From NCBI GenBank assembly GCA_034422115.1, contig DAOUJW010000015.1, forward strand, positions 109,988-173,987: a DNA stretch of 64,000 nt, in the 5' to 3' direction. Positions 32,872 to 41,333 of the stretch are shown one piece after another (the stretch's first letter is position 1; each line of letters starts with the position of its first letter). The stretch comes from DAOUJW01 sp034422115. GTDB lineage: Bacteria > Chloroflexota > Dehalococcoidia > Lucifugimonadales > UBA2985. A program made the position numbers and the translations under genes. A model generated the notes under the pieces. That model was given only the letters and a program-made list of their open reading frames with translations. It searched no databases and was not told where the DNA came from.

Positions 32872-33819
32872 ATGGCTATCTTTCTGACTGAAGAGGACGT
32901 CCGCCGCCTTCTGCCAATGGACGAGGCTATAGAGACGGTCGAGCGTGGCCTGCGGGAGCAGGGAAACGGTACCGGCGTCAACGTGCCAAGGCATCGGGCC
33001 CAGGCCGGCGGTCGCGGCATCACCATGATGGTTTCCGTCCTCGGCGAGCGGGGCGTGGCCGGGTTCAAGGCCATGGGCGCGGGAGGCTCTCTGGCGCTGC
33101 TGTACGGCGGCGAGCCACACCACCTCCTGGCGGTCATGCAGGCGGGGAGCCTGGGACAGATACGCACCGGCGCGGCCACGGGCGTGGCCACGCGGTATAT
33201 GGCGCGGGAGGACTCCTCCACCGTCGGCATCATAGGCACGGGGAACCAGGCCATCACCCAGCTTGAGGCCGTCTGCGCCGTGCGCCCCGTCCGTTCCGTC
33301 AAGGCCTACAGCCGGACGCCGGAGCGCCGCGAGGAGTTCAGCCGCCGGATGAGCGAGTCCCTGGGCGTGGAAATCACCCCCGTCCCTTCCGCAGAGGAAG
33401 CAGTAAAGGGCACCGATATAGTCATCGCCATAACCAACGTGCGGACGCTTGACCCCGTCCTGTTCGGCGACTGGCTGGAGCCAGGGATGCACGTCAACGC
33501 CGCGGGCGCGAACTCCATCAACCGCCGCGAGCTCGACGAGAAGGCCGTCACCATGTCCTCCGTGATAGTTGCGGACGCCGTGGACCAAGCCAGGCTGGAG
33601 TGCGCCGACCTCGCCGTGCCCATCGACGCCGGGCTTATGGGCTGGGACCGGGTGCTGGAACTGGGCCAGGTGGTGACGGGGCAGGCGGCGGGCCGCCACT
33701 CGCCGGAGGACATCACCCTCTTCGAGTCCCAGGGCATCGGGCTGGAGGACGTGGCCGCGGCCGCCCACGTCTACGAGCGCGCCCAGGCTGAGGGCATAGG
33801 CGTGCCTCTACCCTTCTAG
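32872..33819 (+). CDS. Ornithine cyclodeaminase / mu-crystallin family protein
   Basis: The protein is 315 aa. The N-terminal half carries FLTEEDVRRLLPMDEAIETV and a substrate region. The Rossmann half begins VGIIGTGNQAITQLEAVCAV near 120 (GxGxxA/Q NAD(P)-binding). TDIVIAITN and PGMHVNAAGANSINRRELD near 200-220 match the family's dinucleotide/substrate motifs. Members include ornithine cyclodeaminase, alanine dehydrogenase and ketimine reductases. The exact reaction is not fixed by sequence. It is downstream of the membrane-protein triplet. Two 21-codon copies of its first codons lie upstream. Confidence 0.85.
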   Translation: MAIFLTEEDVRRLLPMDEAIETVERGLREQGNGTGVNVPRHRAQAGGRGITMMVSVLGERGVAGFKAMGAGGSLALLYGGEPHHLLAVMQAGSLGQIRTGAATGVATRYMAREDSSTVGIIGTGNQAITQLEAVCAVRPVRSVKAYSRTPERREEFSRRMSESLGVEITPVPSAEEAVKGTDIVIAITNVRTLDPVLFGDWLEPGMHVNAAGANSINRRELDEKAVTMSSVIVADAVDQARLECADLAVPIDAGLMGWDRVLELGQVVTGQAAGRHSPEDITLFESQGIGLEDVAAAAHVYERAQAEGIGVPLPF

Positions 33820-33845
33820 GCAACCTATAAGAGACCGTCATTCCC

Positions 33846-34058
33846 GGTATTCCTGGAGTTTGTTGGCGTTCCTCCTCGCCACAGCATACATCTGCTGATA
33901 CACCTTGTTTACCGCTCACCCTGAGCCTGTCGAAGGGTGTGAGCGGGAGCTTCAAGGCTGTTTTTGCCCGCTCAAATGGTTCGACAGGCTCACCATGAGC
34001 GGGCAATAGGCGGAGTTCACTTCAGGAATTGCCATTACCAACAAACTCTGAGAATACC
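33846..34058. mobile_element. 213-nt MITE-like element, copy 1
   Basis: It starts GGTATTCCTGGAGTTTGTTG and ends with the inverse GAATACC preceded by ACCAACAAACTCTGA, giving imperfect terminal inverted repeats of about 20 nt. The interior carries the inverted arms CCTGAGCCTGTCGAAGGGTG and GGTTCGACAGGCTCACCATG around GCTTCAAGGCTGTTTTTGCC. Similar copies lie at 40049-40259, 59670-59883, 60775-60987, 61063-61275 and 63885 to the window end. No coding capacity. Confidence 0.8.
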
Positions 34059-34119
34059 TCATTCCCGCGATAGCAGACCTCTTGGTAACTGCGGTATCAT
34101 GATGCCAGAAGCGCGCCTT

Positions 34120-34242
34120 CCGTCATTCCGGCGAAAGCCGGAATCCAGGGCGTCTGCGCGCAAAGCTGCGATGTCCTTAAGTGAATCGTTCTGGATTCTT
34201 CGCGAAGTTTACCCTGAGCGCAGTCGAAGGGCTCAGAATGAC
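34120..34242. repeat. Variant TGTCATTCTGA-type element
   Basis: It starts GTCATTCCGGCGAAAGCCGG and ends GGGCTCAGAATGACAT, with paired GAATCC/GGATTC arms. This is a hybrid of the GTCATTCC...GGAAxx hairpin and the TTCTGAG family. It fills the gap before the lipoprotein gene at 34343. Confidence 0.7.
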
Positions 34243-34342
34243 ATACATATGGGGCTTTGTCTCACGCTATGCAAGATCTCCAAAAGCCGGAATCACGGGA
34301 CGGTGAAATGACTTCTTTCTTATTCAGAGGCTCCCCAACGCC

Positions 34343-35668
34343 ATGACTCTGCGATTCAAGCGGACCGCGCTCTTCAGCCTGCTCCTATTGGCCTGCCTCT
34401 TTGCGGGCTGCGCAGAGCCTGTAGACGCGCCCACAGCCGCGCCATCCCCTACCCCAACCCGCGAGCCTGTGCCGACACCAACCCTTGCCCCTACTCCAAC
34501 CAATACGCCCACTCCGACAACAGCACAACAGCCTCCACCCACCGCGACGCCGACGGCTACCCCTACGGTGTCCCCTGCATCCCTCGAGCTTCCGACGCTC
34601 CGGGCGGAGCGCGCCTTTCCCAACCTGGACTTCCGACGGCTCACCAACCTCGTCCAGCCGCCGGACACCGGCGACCCCCTCTTTGTCACGGAGCAGGCCG
34701 GGCTCGTCCGCGTGTTCCCCAACGACCCAAACGCAGCCGAAGCCGCCGTATTCCTGGACATCCGAGATAAAGTCAGCGAGGACAACAACGAGGAGGGGCT
34801 GCTTGGCCTGGCCTTCGACCCCGAGTACGCCGTCAACGGGCACTTCTACGTCTACTACTCCGCCGCCTCGCCCCGGCGCTCCGTTGTCTCCCGGTTCACC
34901 GTAAGCGAGGACAACCCCCTCGCCGCGAACCCGGACAGCGAGCTTGTCGTCATGGAGATACCACAGCCCTACGGCAACCACAACGGGGGGCAGCTGGCCT
35001 TTGGCCCGGATGGCTACCTGTACATCGGGCTGGGGGACGGCGGCAGTGGCGGCGACCCAAGGGGCAACGGCCAAGACCTTGGGACTCTGCTGGGCTCCAT
35101 TCTGCGCATCGACGTGGGAGACGCCGCGCCTGATCTCCCCTACGTCATACCAAGAGACAACCCCTTTGCAGGAGTCGACGGCGCGCGCGGCGAGATATGG
35201 GCCTACGGCCTGCGCAACCCCTGGCGCTTCTCCTTCGACAGGGACACGGGCGACCTCTGGACGGGGGACGTGGGACAGAACCAGTTGGAGGAGGTTGACC
35301 TGATAACCCGGGGACTGAACTACGGATGGAACGTCATGGAGGGAAGCCTGTGTTTCTCCCCTCGTTCCGGCTGCGACCCCTCCGGCCTTGAGCCGCCCGT
35401 CGCCGAGTACGGCCGCTCCGAAGGCTGCTCCATCACAGGCGGATATGTCTACCGCGGCGGCGAGATGCCCGCTCTGGAAGGCGCTTATCTTTACGCCGAC
35501 TACTGCTCAGGCAAAATATGGGGCCTCCGCTACGACGGCTCGTCGGTCACGGAGCAGGCGCTGCTGGCGGACACCGACCTCCTGATCACGTCCTTTGGAG
35601 AAGACTCAGAGGGCAACCTGTACGTCCTCTCCCGCAACGAGGGCATATACCGCCTGCTCTTGGCGTAG
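34343..35668 (+). CDS. PQQ-dependent sugar dehydrogenase-like lipoprotein
   Basis: The protein is 441 aa. The lipoprotein signal ends in lipobox FAGC, then a Pro/Thr-rich linker of about 60 residues. From about residue 85 a GSDH-type six-bladed propeller follows, with motifs GLLGLAFDPEYAVNGHFYVY, GNHNGGQLAFGPDGYLYIGL and GLRNPWRFSFDRDTGDLW. The family oxidises glucose or other aldoses with PQQ and passes electrons to quinone or cytochrome c. Many homologues have unknown substrates. No PQQ synthesis genes are in the window. Confidence 0.82.
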   Translation: MTLRFKRTALFSLLLLACLFAGCAEPVDAPTAAPSPTPTREPVPTPTLAPTPTNTPTPTTAQQPPPTATPTATPTVSPASLELPTLRAERAFPNLDFRRLTNLVQPPDTGDPLFVTEQAGLVRVFPNDPNAAEAAVFLDIRDKVSEDNNEEGLLGLAFDPEYAVNGHFYVYYSAASPRRSVVSRFTVSEDNPLAANPDSELVVMEIPQPYGNHNGGQLAFGPDGYLYIGLGDGGSGGDPRGNGQDLGTLLGSILRIDVGDAAPDLPYVIPRDNPFAGVDGARGEIWAYGLRNPWRFSFDRDTGDLWTGDVGQNQLEEVDLITRGLNYGWNVMEGSLCFSPRSGCDPSGLEPPVAEYGRSEGCSITGGYVYRGGEMPALEGAYLYADYCSGKIWGLRYDGSSVTEQALLADTDLLITSFGEDSEGNLYVLSRNEGIYRLLLA

Positions 35669-35699
35669 CAAGACCTTTTAGTAGTCTGGGAGCAATCCA

Positions 35700-35815
35700 C
35701 AGTCCCTTCCCCCGCTTGCGGGGGAAGGTTAGGATGGGGGCAAACATAGCTAATGTGCCTTCAACCCATAACCCCCATCTCAATCTTCCCCCTTTGAATG
35801 GGGAAGAGGCATCTT
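35700..35815. repeat. TTCCCCC/GGGGGAA paired repeat
   Basis: CCCTTCCCCCGCTTGCGGGG plus TTAGGATGGGGGCAAA and, inverted, CCCCCATCTCAATCTTCCCC with AATGGGGAAG. A roughly 116-nt palindromic block of the third repeat family between convergent genes. Confidence 0.75.
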
Positions 35816-35842
35816 TAGCATGAGCCGTGCCCCGCGCCTCGG

Positions 35843-36637
35843 TCACAGCCGCAGAGACACCTCCCCGGCCGGCAGGGTCTGCACGGAGCCGTCGTCGTGG
35901 CGCAGCAGCAGGCTCCCGTCGTCGTCCACTCCCTGGGCAAACCCCTCGTAAACCGCGCCGCCGGAGGTCACCTGGATGCGGCGGCCAATGGTCTCCAGCA
36001 GTGGCGCCCACTGGTCCCGCACTGACCCGCCTGCGTTTATGTGAGCGTAGAGCGCCTCCATCTCATCCAGAATCGCCACCAGCAGGTCCACTCGCGGGTA
36101 GGGCTGTCCAAGCTCCAGCCTCAGGCTGGTTGCTATATCCTTGATTTCCGGGTAGTCGGAGGGATCAAAGTTTACGTTTACGCCCATCCCGATGATGGAG
36201 AATCCCGTTGAGCCTTCCTCTCCAACTGAGCTCTCTATCAGGATGCCCCCTATCTTCCTGCCACCGACCAGTACGTCGTTGGGCCACTTGATGTTGACCG
36301 GAGAGGCCGCAGGTATGAGCTTGCGGAGCACGTTGGCAAGGGCCAGCGAGGCCATCATGCTCAGCTGGGAGGAGGCGTGGACGCTGGGGCGGAGCACCAG
36401 AGACGCCAGTATGTTCACCCCGGGCGGAGACACCCATACCCTCTGGAAGCGGCCGCGGCCGCGGGTCTGCTCCTCCGCCAGCGCCAGCGTTCCCTCCGGC
36501 GCGCCCTCCATGGCCGCCTGCCTCGCCTGGTCCATGGTCGATGTCGTGCTTTGGAAAAAGTCCACCCTGCTGCCCAGGGCGGACGTGCGCAGTGCGCTCC
36601 GGACCGCCTCCCCGCTCAGTGCATCGTCGTTAGTCAT
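35843..36637 (-). CDS. birA: Biotin-[acetyl-CoA-carboxylase] ligase
   Basis: The protein is 264 aa, the class I form without the N-terminal DNA-binding domain, so it should not repress biotin genes. The motif EEQTRGRGRFQRVWVSPPG near 58 matches the GRGRxGRxW ATP/biotin loop, and NIKWPNDVLVGGRKIGGILI near 118 is the family signature. A C-terminal SH3-like domain (GEVYEGFAQGVDDDGSLLLR-type) ends the protein. It activates biotin as biotinyl-AMP and attaches it to carboxyl carrier protein. RNase P RNA lies just upstream on the same strand. Confidence 0.9.
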   Translation of the reverse strand: MTNDDALSGEAVRSALRTSALGSRVDFFQSTTSTMDQARQAAMEGAPEGTLALAEEQTRGRGRFQRVWVSPPGVNILASLVLRPSVHASSQLSMMASLALANVLRKLIPAASPVNIKWPNDVLVGGRKIGGILIESSVGEEGSTGFSIIGMGVNVNFDPSDYPEIKDIATSLRLELGQPYPRVDLLVAILDEMEALYAHINAGGSVRDQWAPLLETIGRRIQVTSGGAVYEGFAQGVDDDGSLLLRHDDGSVQTLPAGEVSLRL

Positions 36638-36725
36638 ATTCGGCGCATCTCCGTCGTGAGATTTTCCACTCCTGTCACCCTCCGGTTGATCATGCCCGCG
36701 CTTGAGCCCGGGGCGGGCGTTTCGC

Positions 36726-37073
36726 TGATAGGCAGGCCTGTAAGCCGAGTCCTGTATCCCGGAAAACCGGGACGGCGATCATCTATCTGGGACTTCAATT
36801 ACTCAAAGCCTCTAGCGGCCAACCCGGGGACGGGCCGGGCGCCCTTGGTCCCCCTATTAGGCCTTGCACCGGGTGAGGTTTGCCATGCCTCCGGTGTCGC
36901 CATCGGAGCGGTGAGCTCTTACCTCGCCATTTCAACCTTACCCCAAGGGGCGGTGTGTTTTCTGTGGCACTTTCTGTCGGGTTACCCCGCCTGGCCGTTA
37001 GCCAGCACCCTGCCCGGTGGAGCTCGGACTTTCCTCCCCAACTGCGTCGGGGCGATCGCCCAGCCTGCCTATC
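36726..37073 (-). ncRNA. rnpB: RNase P RNA, class A
   Basis: On the minus strand the RNA begins GATAGGCAGGCTGGGCGATC and ends with the pairing GCCTGCCTATC. The 5' conserved GAGGAAAGTCCGAGCTCC near 37035, the central GAAATGGCGAGGTAAGAGCT, and the 3' ACAGGACTCGGCTTACAGGC near 36738 are all diagnostic of bacterial type A RNase P RNA. It processes tRNA 5' ends. Its place downstream of a C4 zinc-ribbon gene resembles an arrangement seen in other bacteria. Confidence 0.93.
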
Positions 37074-37126
37074 AACTCACTTCCAGTTTAGCATCGACCG
37101 ACGGCGCGGTCAAAAGTGAGGGGCGT

Positions 37127-37543
37127 CTATCTCTCCTGAACGACGTCTGCGCCCAGCGTGGTGATGCGCTCCACGTCGATGACGATGGCGAACCCCTCCC
37201 GCTCCGGGTCCCTGTCCAGCTCCTGCTGCACGACACGCGCCATCACGTCATCCCTAGTCGACCCGTCGCGATGCACCGTGGCGTCTCCGTAGAACCGCCA
37301 TGCGAGTCTCCTGGCGGGGTCCCGGTACATCACAACCACCTTGGGGTTCTCCTCAATGTGCTCCAGGATGGTGCGGCGGCTTCGCTCCCAGTAGGCCAGA
37401 TGGCTGCCGTCAAGGGCCATCACGCTGCCCTTGAACCCCACGTTGGGGTCGCCGTCGGCCGAGGCCGTTGCGACAATGCAGGGCGTCCCGTTGGCCAGGG
37501 CGTTGTCAATCGCTTCACGCATCTCGTCGGTAAACTGGATCAT
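37127..37543 (-). CDS. PPOX-class pyridoxamine 5'-phosphate oxidase-like flavoprotein
   Basis: The protein is 138 aa, a split-barrel FMN/F420-binding domain: IQFTDEMREAIDNALANGTP, CIVATASADGDPNVGFKGSV, SHLAYWERSRRTILEHIEEN and VVVMYRDPARRLAWRFYG. This matches the standard small PPOX layout. Members oxidise or reduce diverse substrates with FMN or F420. It starts 3 nt after the stop of the recombinase-like gene upstream, so it belongs to that operon. Confidence 0.82.
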   Translation of the reverse strand: MIQFTDEMREAIDNALANGTPCIVATASADGDPNVGFKGSVMALDGSHLAYWERSRRTILEHIEENPKVVVMYRDPARRLAWRFYGDATVHRDGSTRDDVMARVVQQELDRDPEREGFAIVIDVERITTLGADVVQER

Positions 37544-37546
37544 TAC

Positions 37547-38899
37547 TCACTCCTTCAAGGTCAATGTTACGTGGTCAGAGTCGTCCCCCACCGAGATTTG
37601 GGAGACCGTAGCGCGAATGATGTAGCCCAGGGCGTCCCTGTCCAGCGAGTCCCAGCTGCTCAGCAGGCGGGACGCGTCACCACTGGTGATGGCGTCGGCA
37701 AGGTCCCGGGCGGGAGCGGAGTCCGCCTTCAGCGTCTCCCTCTGGGCGTCCACCTCCTCAAGAGCCGACCTGAGCCGCTCCAGGGATATCGCGCCCGCGG
37801 CGGCTCTCTCCAGCGTCCGGAGGAACTGGCCCTCAAGCCGCTTCACCATCCTCGCGCCCTCGGCGTCCGGCTGATAATCGACCGACTGAAGCCTTGCCTG
37901 CCCCCTCTCCAGGGCCTCTTTCACCTGCCCCAGCACGTCCCTCTCAAGAGAGTCCGATCGCCACGTGTGGTAGCGGCACGTGCCCTGGTTCGTCCTGGAT
38001 TGGCACTGGTAGTACCGGTAGCGCCCTTCCACGCTGGAGCCGTCCTTGCGCTGCCACCCTTGGCGGCGGCTGACGCCGATCATCTTCCGGCCGCAGAAGG
38101 CGCAGAAGGCCACGCCGGACAGGAGAAACGGCTCAGAGTCGCGGGATGTCCGTCGAGTCGTCACCCGCGACATCTTCTCTTGGGCCGTTTCAAAGTCCTC
38201 GGGATTGACCAACCTCGGATGGCTGCGGGGCACCCTCATGCCGAACCGGGCGTAGGTGCCCAGGTAGGTGCGGTTTCGCAGGACGTCCCTCACCGTGACA
38301 ATGCTCCAGCCGCCTCCGCCGCGGGTGGGTGTCTCCTTCTCGTTCAGGTGGCGCACTATGCGCCTCATGCCCATCTCTTCCTGGAGGTACAGGTAGTAGA
38401 TGAGGTTCACCGTGGCGGCCTCTTCCGGCACAATCTCCAGCTTGCCGTCCGAACCTATCCGGTATCCGTAGGGCGGTTTGCCCAGCCCCTCCCCTCGGAG
38501 GGCCTTGGCCATCATGCCTTCCCTGATGCGCTGCCCCCTGGCGCCCCCGTCGCCGGGCCACTGTCTCAGGGCTTGCTGGAACGGGTCCGGCACGTCCTCG
38601 TCAAAGCAGATGACCCTGGAGCCAAGGGCGTCCAGCTCCAGCAGCCGTCGGACGGAGGACTCCAGCGTGTCGCCGAAGTGGTTCACGTCTTCTGTGACCA
38701 CCAGGAACTCGGAGTCCGACTCCTTGAGATAGGCCAGCATGTTTCCGTACTGGGGACGCCCGTTCACCACCCCCTCCCGCTCCACAAAGGTCTCCACGCT
38801 CTGATGGCCGTTGCGCTGGCAGTAGTCGGAGAAGGCCTCCAGTATGTCGGCTTGCCCCTGGGCTCCGTTCTGGACAGCGAAATAACCGATGGCCTTCAT
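37547..38899 (-). CDS. Large serine recombinase homologue with degenerate catalytic site
   Basis: The protein is 450 aa with the large serine recombinase layout: an N-terminal resolvase-type domain (1-130), a recombinase domain with DGKLEIVPEEAATVNLIYYL, then a zinc ribbon CAFCGRKM...YYQC...GTCRYH near 270-310, and a C-terminal coiled coil. At the site where active members read YxRVSxxxQ, this protein reads YFAVQNGAQ, so the nucleophilic Ser and nearby Arg are absent. The usual DRLxR segment reads EDVNHFGD. Strand-cleavage activity is therefore unlikely. It sits tightly between a zinc-ribbon gene and a PPOX gene, suggesting a domesticated role. Confidence 0.82.
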   Translation of the reverse strand: MKAIGYFAVQNGAQGQADILEAFSDYCQRNGHQSVETFVEREGVVNGRPQYGNMLAYLKESDSEFLVVTEDVNHFGDTLESSVRRLLELDALGSRVICFDEDVPDPFQQALRQWPGDGGARGQRIREGMMAKALRGEGLGKPPYGYRIGSDGKLEIVPEEAATVNLIYYLYLQEEMGMRRIVRHLNEKETPTRGGGGWSIVTVRDVLRNRTYLGTYARFGMRVPRSHPRLVNPEDFETAQEKMSRVTTRRTSRDSEPFLLSGVAFCAFCGRKMIGVSRRQGWQRKDGSSVEGRYRYYQCQSRTNQGTCRYHTWRSDSLERDVLGQVKEALERGQARLQSVDYQPDAEGARMVKRLEGQFLRTLERAAAGAISLERLRSALEEVDAQRETLKADSAPARDLADAITSGDASRLLSSWDSLDRDALGYIIRATVSQISVGDDSDHVTLTLKE

Positions 38900-38905
38900 T
38901 GGTAA

Positions 38906-39607
38906 TCAGCTTGCATACAGTATCCGGCTGCAACTGGGGCACTTGACAGGCTCCGCTGACGTGCGGGCCTGCTGCACCACTCTGGTCGGCAGCGTTATGC
39001 GACATCCCTGGCAGCTGCCCCTCTCCACCTTGACCACGGCAACCCCCTGGCGAGTCGAGCGAAGGCCGTCGTACATTCTCAGATGGACGGGGCTTACGAG
39101 CGCGGACATATCGTCCCGCCTCTTCTGCAGTTGGACAAGGGACTCCTGGAGACCCGACCTCTCCCCCAGCATCCGCGCCTTCTCCGTCTGCCAGGAGGCC
39201 TCCATCTCCTGTAGAGAGCCTTCGAGCGCGCTCAGGCTGTTCTCCGTTTCCTCCACCGCCTCCAGAGCCTGCAGCAGGCTCTCATCGTGCCTCTTCTGCT
39301 GCTCCCTGAGCATGTTCAGCTCGGCCTGCAGGTCCTCCAGCTCTCTGGGGTTGCGCACCGTGCCGCCGTAGAGCTTCCCCTCCACCTCTCCGGCCTTGCT
39401 CTGGGATGACTCCGCCGTCAGCTCCAGGTCCGTGCGCTCCGCCTGCTGCTTTCTCAGCGCGTCCCTGGTCTCGTCCACCGCCTGCCGGGTCTCTTCAATC
39501 TGCCGCGTGTCCCCCAGAGCCGTATCAATGGAGGCAATGGACTGGTTATGCCGGTCTATTTCCTCGTCTACGCCCAGGAGGTCGTATAGCTGCTGAACAA
39601 CAGTCAT
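38906..39607 (-). CDS. Coiled-coil C4-type zinc-ribbon protein
   Basis: Starting at MTVVQQLYDLLGVDEEIDRH gives about 233 aa. Residues 10-190 are a continuous helical hairpin coiled coil (EETRQAVDETRDALRKQQAE and similar). The C-terminus is a zinc ribbon, CQGCRITLP then CPSCSRILY, as in PF02591. Homologues are widespread and sit near RNase H and RNase P RNA genes in actinobacteria, but their function is poorly known. Here it leads an operon with a recombinase-like gene and a PPOX gene. RNase P RNA follows. Confidence 0.82.
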   Translation of the reverse strand: MTVVQQLYDLLGVDEEIDRHNQSIASIDTALGDTRQIEETRQAVDETRDALRKQQAERTDLELTAESSQSKAGEVEGKLYGGTVRNPRELEDLQAELNMLREQQKRHDESLLQALEAVEETENSLSALEGSLQEMEASWQTEKARMLGERSGLQESLVQLQKRRDDMSALVSPVHLRMYDGLRSTRQGVAVVKVERGSCQGCRITLPTRVVQQARTSAEPVKCPSCSRILYAS

Positions 39608-39679
39608 GTTGGCTCTCGCGTGGCTGCTATTGTATGGAGACGGATATGGCATGTCAACAAAGCGGGGCCGTCTAACAGG

Positions 39680-40020
39680 GTCTTTTCATTCTCCCTCTCC
39701 CTTGAGGGAGAGGGTCGGGGTGAGGGTGAGTTTTGGCGGGAATGGCTACAAGGAATTCACCCCCACCATAACCCTCCCCCTGAGGGGGAGGGGATTTCTC
39801 TCTCGATAACGAACGATAACGAAAAGGCCCTGGACCGTCTAAAGGTGGTCAATGATGGGCATTGCAGGGGCGCGTTGGTTATACTACGGCCAAGGGGACA
39901 CCGTCTCATGCCCGCTCATGGTGAGCCTGTCGAACCAGAGCGGGCATACAATAGTTGTGAGGTCACCGCTCACCCTTCGACATGCTCAGAGCCTGCCCCG
40001 TACTTGATACGGGGATGAGC
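39680..40020. repeat. Intergenic block with CCCTCTCCC/GGGAGAGGG and CCTGTCGAA palindromes
   Basis: 39688-39800 carries CTCCCTCTCCCTTGAGGGAG ... CCCCTGAGGGGGAGGGGA, an inverted pair of the third repeat family. 39907-40020 carries arms of the CCTGTCGAACC palindrome and the CTGCCCCGTACTTGATAC variant also seen at the window start. No gene is visible. Confidence 0.65.
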
Positions 40021-40048
40021 GGCGTTGTCAGGCCCCGCCAAATGATTG

Positions 40049-40259
40049 GGTATTCCTGGAGTTTGTTGGTGTTCCTTCTCGCCACAGCAGACACCTACTG
40101 ACACACCCTGTTTCCCGCTCACCCTGAGCATGTCGAAGGGTATGAGCGGGAGCTTCAAGTCTGTTTTTGCCCGCTCAAATGGTTCGACAGGCTCGCCATG
40201 AGCGGGCAAGAGGCGGGGTTCACTCCAGGAATCGCCATCACCAACAAACTCCGGGAACC
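40049..40259. mobile_element. 213-nt MITE-like element, copy 2
   Basis: It starts GGTATTCCTGGAGTTTGTTG. Its right end is GGGAACC rather than GAATACC, so the terminal repeat is partly degraded. The internal palindrome arms and the TGTTTTTGCC centre match copy 1. Confidence 0.75.
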
Positions 40260-40277
40260 CCAAATGATTGTGAAGAC

Positions 40278-40307
40278 TTGAACAATCTCACCCCCTTGCG
40301 CTAGAAT
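40278..40307 (+). promoter_or_regulatory. Promoter of the cupredoxin gene
   Basis: TTGAAC (40278-40283), an 18-nt spacer and TAGAAT (40302-40307) lie about 75 nt before the start codon at 40383. Confidence 0.55.
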
Positions 40308-40382
40308 TAAGAGTTGAAACCGTAGTCTGTGTTTATCAGCAAAACAACCCAACTCAGGAGCAATCCAGGAATCGGAGGGAAG

Positions 40383-40919
40383 ATGAAGAAGCAGTGGGCC
40401 TTGTACATCGGAATTGCCATAATCGCCATTGTGGGCCTGGCCTGCGGCGGGGGCAGCGAGCCGGAGCCGACCAGCACGCCTACGCCCGCCCCTGCACCCA
40501 CGGCCACGACCCCTGCAATGGTCGAGCCTACTACCGCGCCGCCGTCCGGTGACGGCGTAACCCTTTCGCTGGGTTCAGTCGACAGCGACGACCTTGTCTT
40601 CGGCACGGAATCCCTCACGGCCAAGGCCGGAACCACCGTGACCGTGACCTACACCAACAACGCCATCACCCAGCAGCACAACTGGGTCCTGGTGCAGGAC
40701 GGCACCAAGGACGACGTTGCCCTTGCCGGAGCAGCTGCCCCGACCACCAACTGGCTCATGCCGGACGACCCCAACGTGATAGCCAGCATCCGTCTGCTTG
40801 ACCCCGGAGAGTCGGGCCAGGTGACGTTTACCGCCCCGGCGGCCGGGACCTACCAGTACGTATGCACCTTCCCAGGCCACAACCCAACCATGTGGGGTAC
40901 CTTTGAGGTGACGCCCTAG
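40383..40919 (+). CDS. Cupredoxin (auracyanin/plastocyanin-like) lipoprotein
   Basis: ATG 40383 is preceded by GGAGGG and opens a lipoprotein signal (KKQWALYIGIAIIAIVGLAC). After a Pro/Thr linker, a type 1 copper domain follows, with ligands His in TQQHNWVLV, then YVCTFPGHNPTMWG supplying Cys, His and Met. The spacing is that of plastocyanin/azurin-like proteins and of Chloroflexus auracyanin. It should carry single electrons outside the membrane between a quinol-oxidising complex and a terminal acceptor. It is about 178 aa and transcribed alone. Confidence 0.85.
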   Translation: MKKQWALYIGIAIIAIVGLACGGGSEPEPTSTPTPAPAPTATTPAMVEPTTAPPSGDGVTLSLGSVDSDDLVFGTESLTAKAGTTVTVTYTNNAITQQHNWVLVQDGTKDDVALAGAAAPTTNWLMPDDPNVIASIRLLDPGESGQVTFTAPAAGTYQYVCTFPGHNPTMWGTFEVTP

Positions 40920-40939
40920 AGGTCAGGGAATCTCAGGAC

Positions 40940-41273
40940 GCTGGTATTCATGGCGCGTGTTGGTATTGCCAACTTCTTTGGAATACTGCCCTCATGACCA
41001 TTCCTGCGAAGGGAGACCTTTTCAAAACCTCTTCCCCCTTGAAGGGGGAAGATTGAGATGGGGGTGAGCCGTGCAGGTACACGCATCTTTTTGCCCCCAT
41101 CCTGACCTTCCCCCGCAAGCGGGGGAAGGGATTTAGGATTATTCAAAGGTCTCCGAAGGCAGGAATCCAGGATCCCTGGTAGTACATAGGGGATAGACCC
41201 CTGCCTGCGCAGGGGTGGTCTAGCGCTTGGGTAACGCTTATTTGCTACTACCAGCACACTCTGAGAATACCAG
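40940..41273. mobile_element. GGTATTC-bounded composite repeat
   Basis: It begins GGTATTCATGGCGCGTGTTG and ends with the inverse TACCAGCACACTCTGAGAATACC. Inside are the TTCCCCCTTG...CCCCCATC palindrome and the CCTGCGAAGG/CCTGCGCAGG unit. It is therefore a nested insertion of about 334 nt. A related composite lies at 61985-62385. Confidence 0.65.
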
Positions 41274-41333
41274 GACACAGAACAGAGCAATGCGCAGGGG
41301 TTCCGGCCAAGCGCCGGGCCCCTGCCCTGCTTT

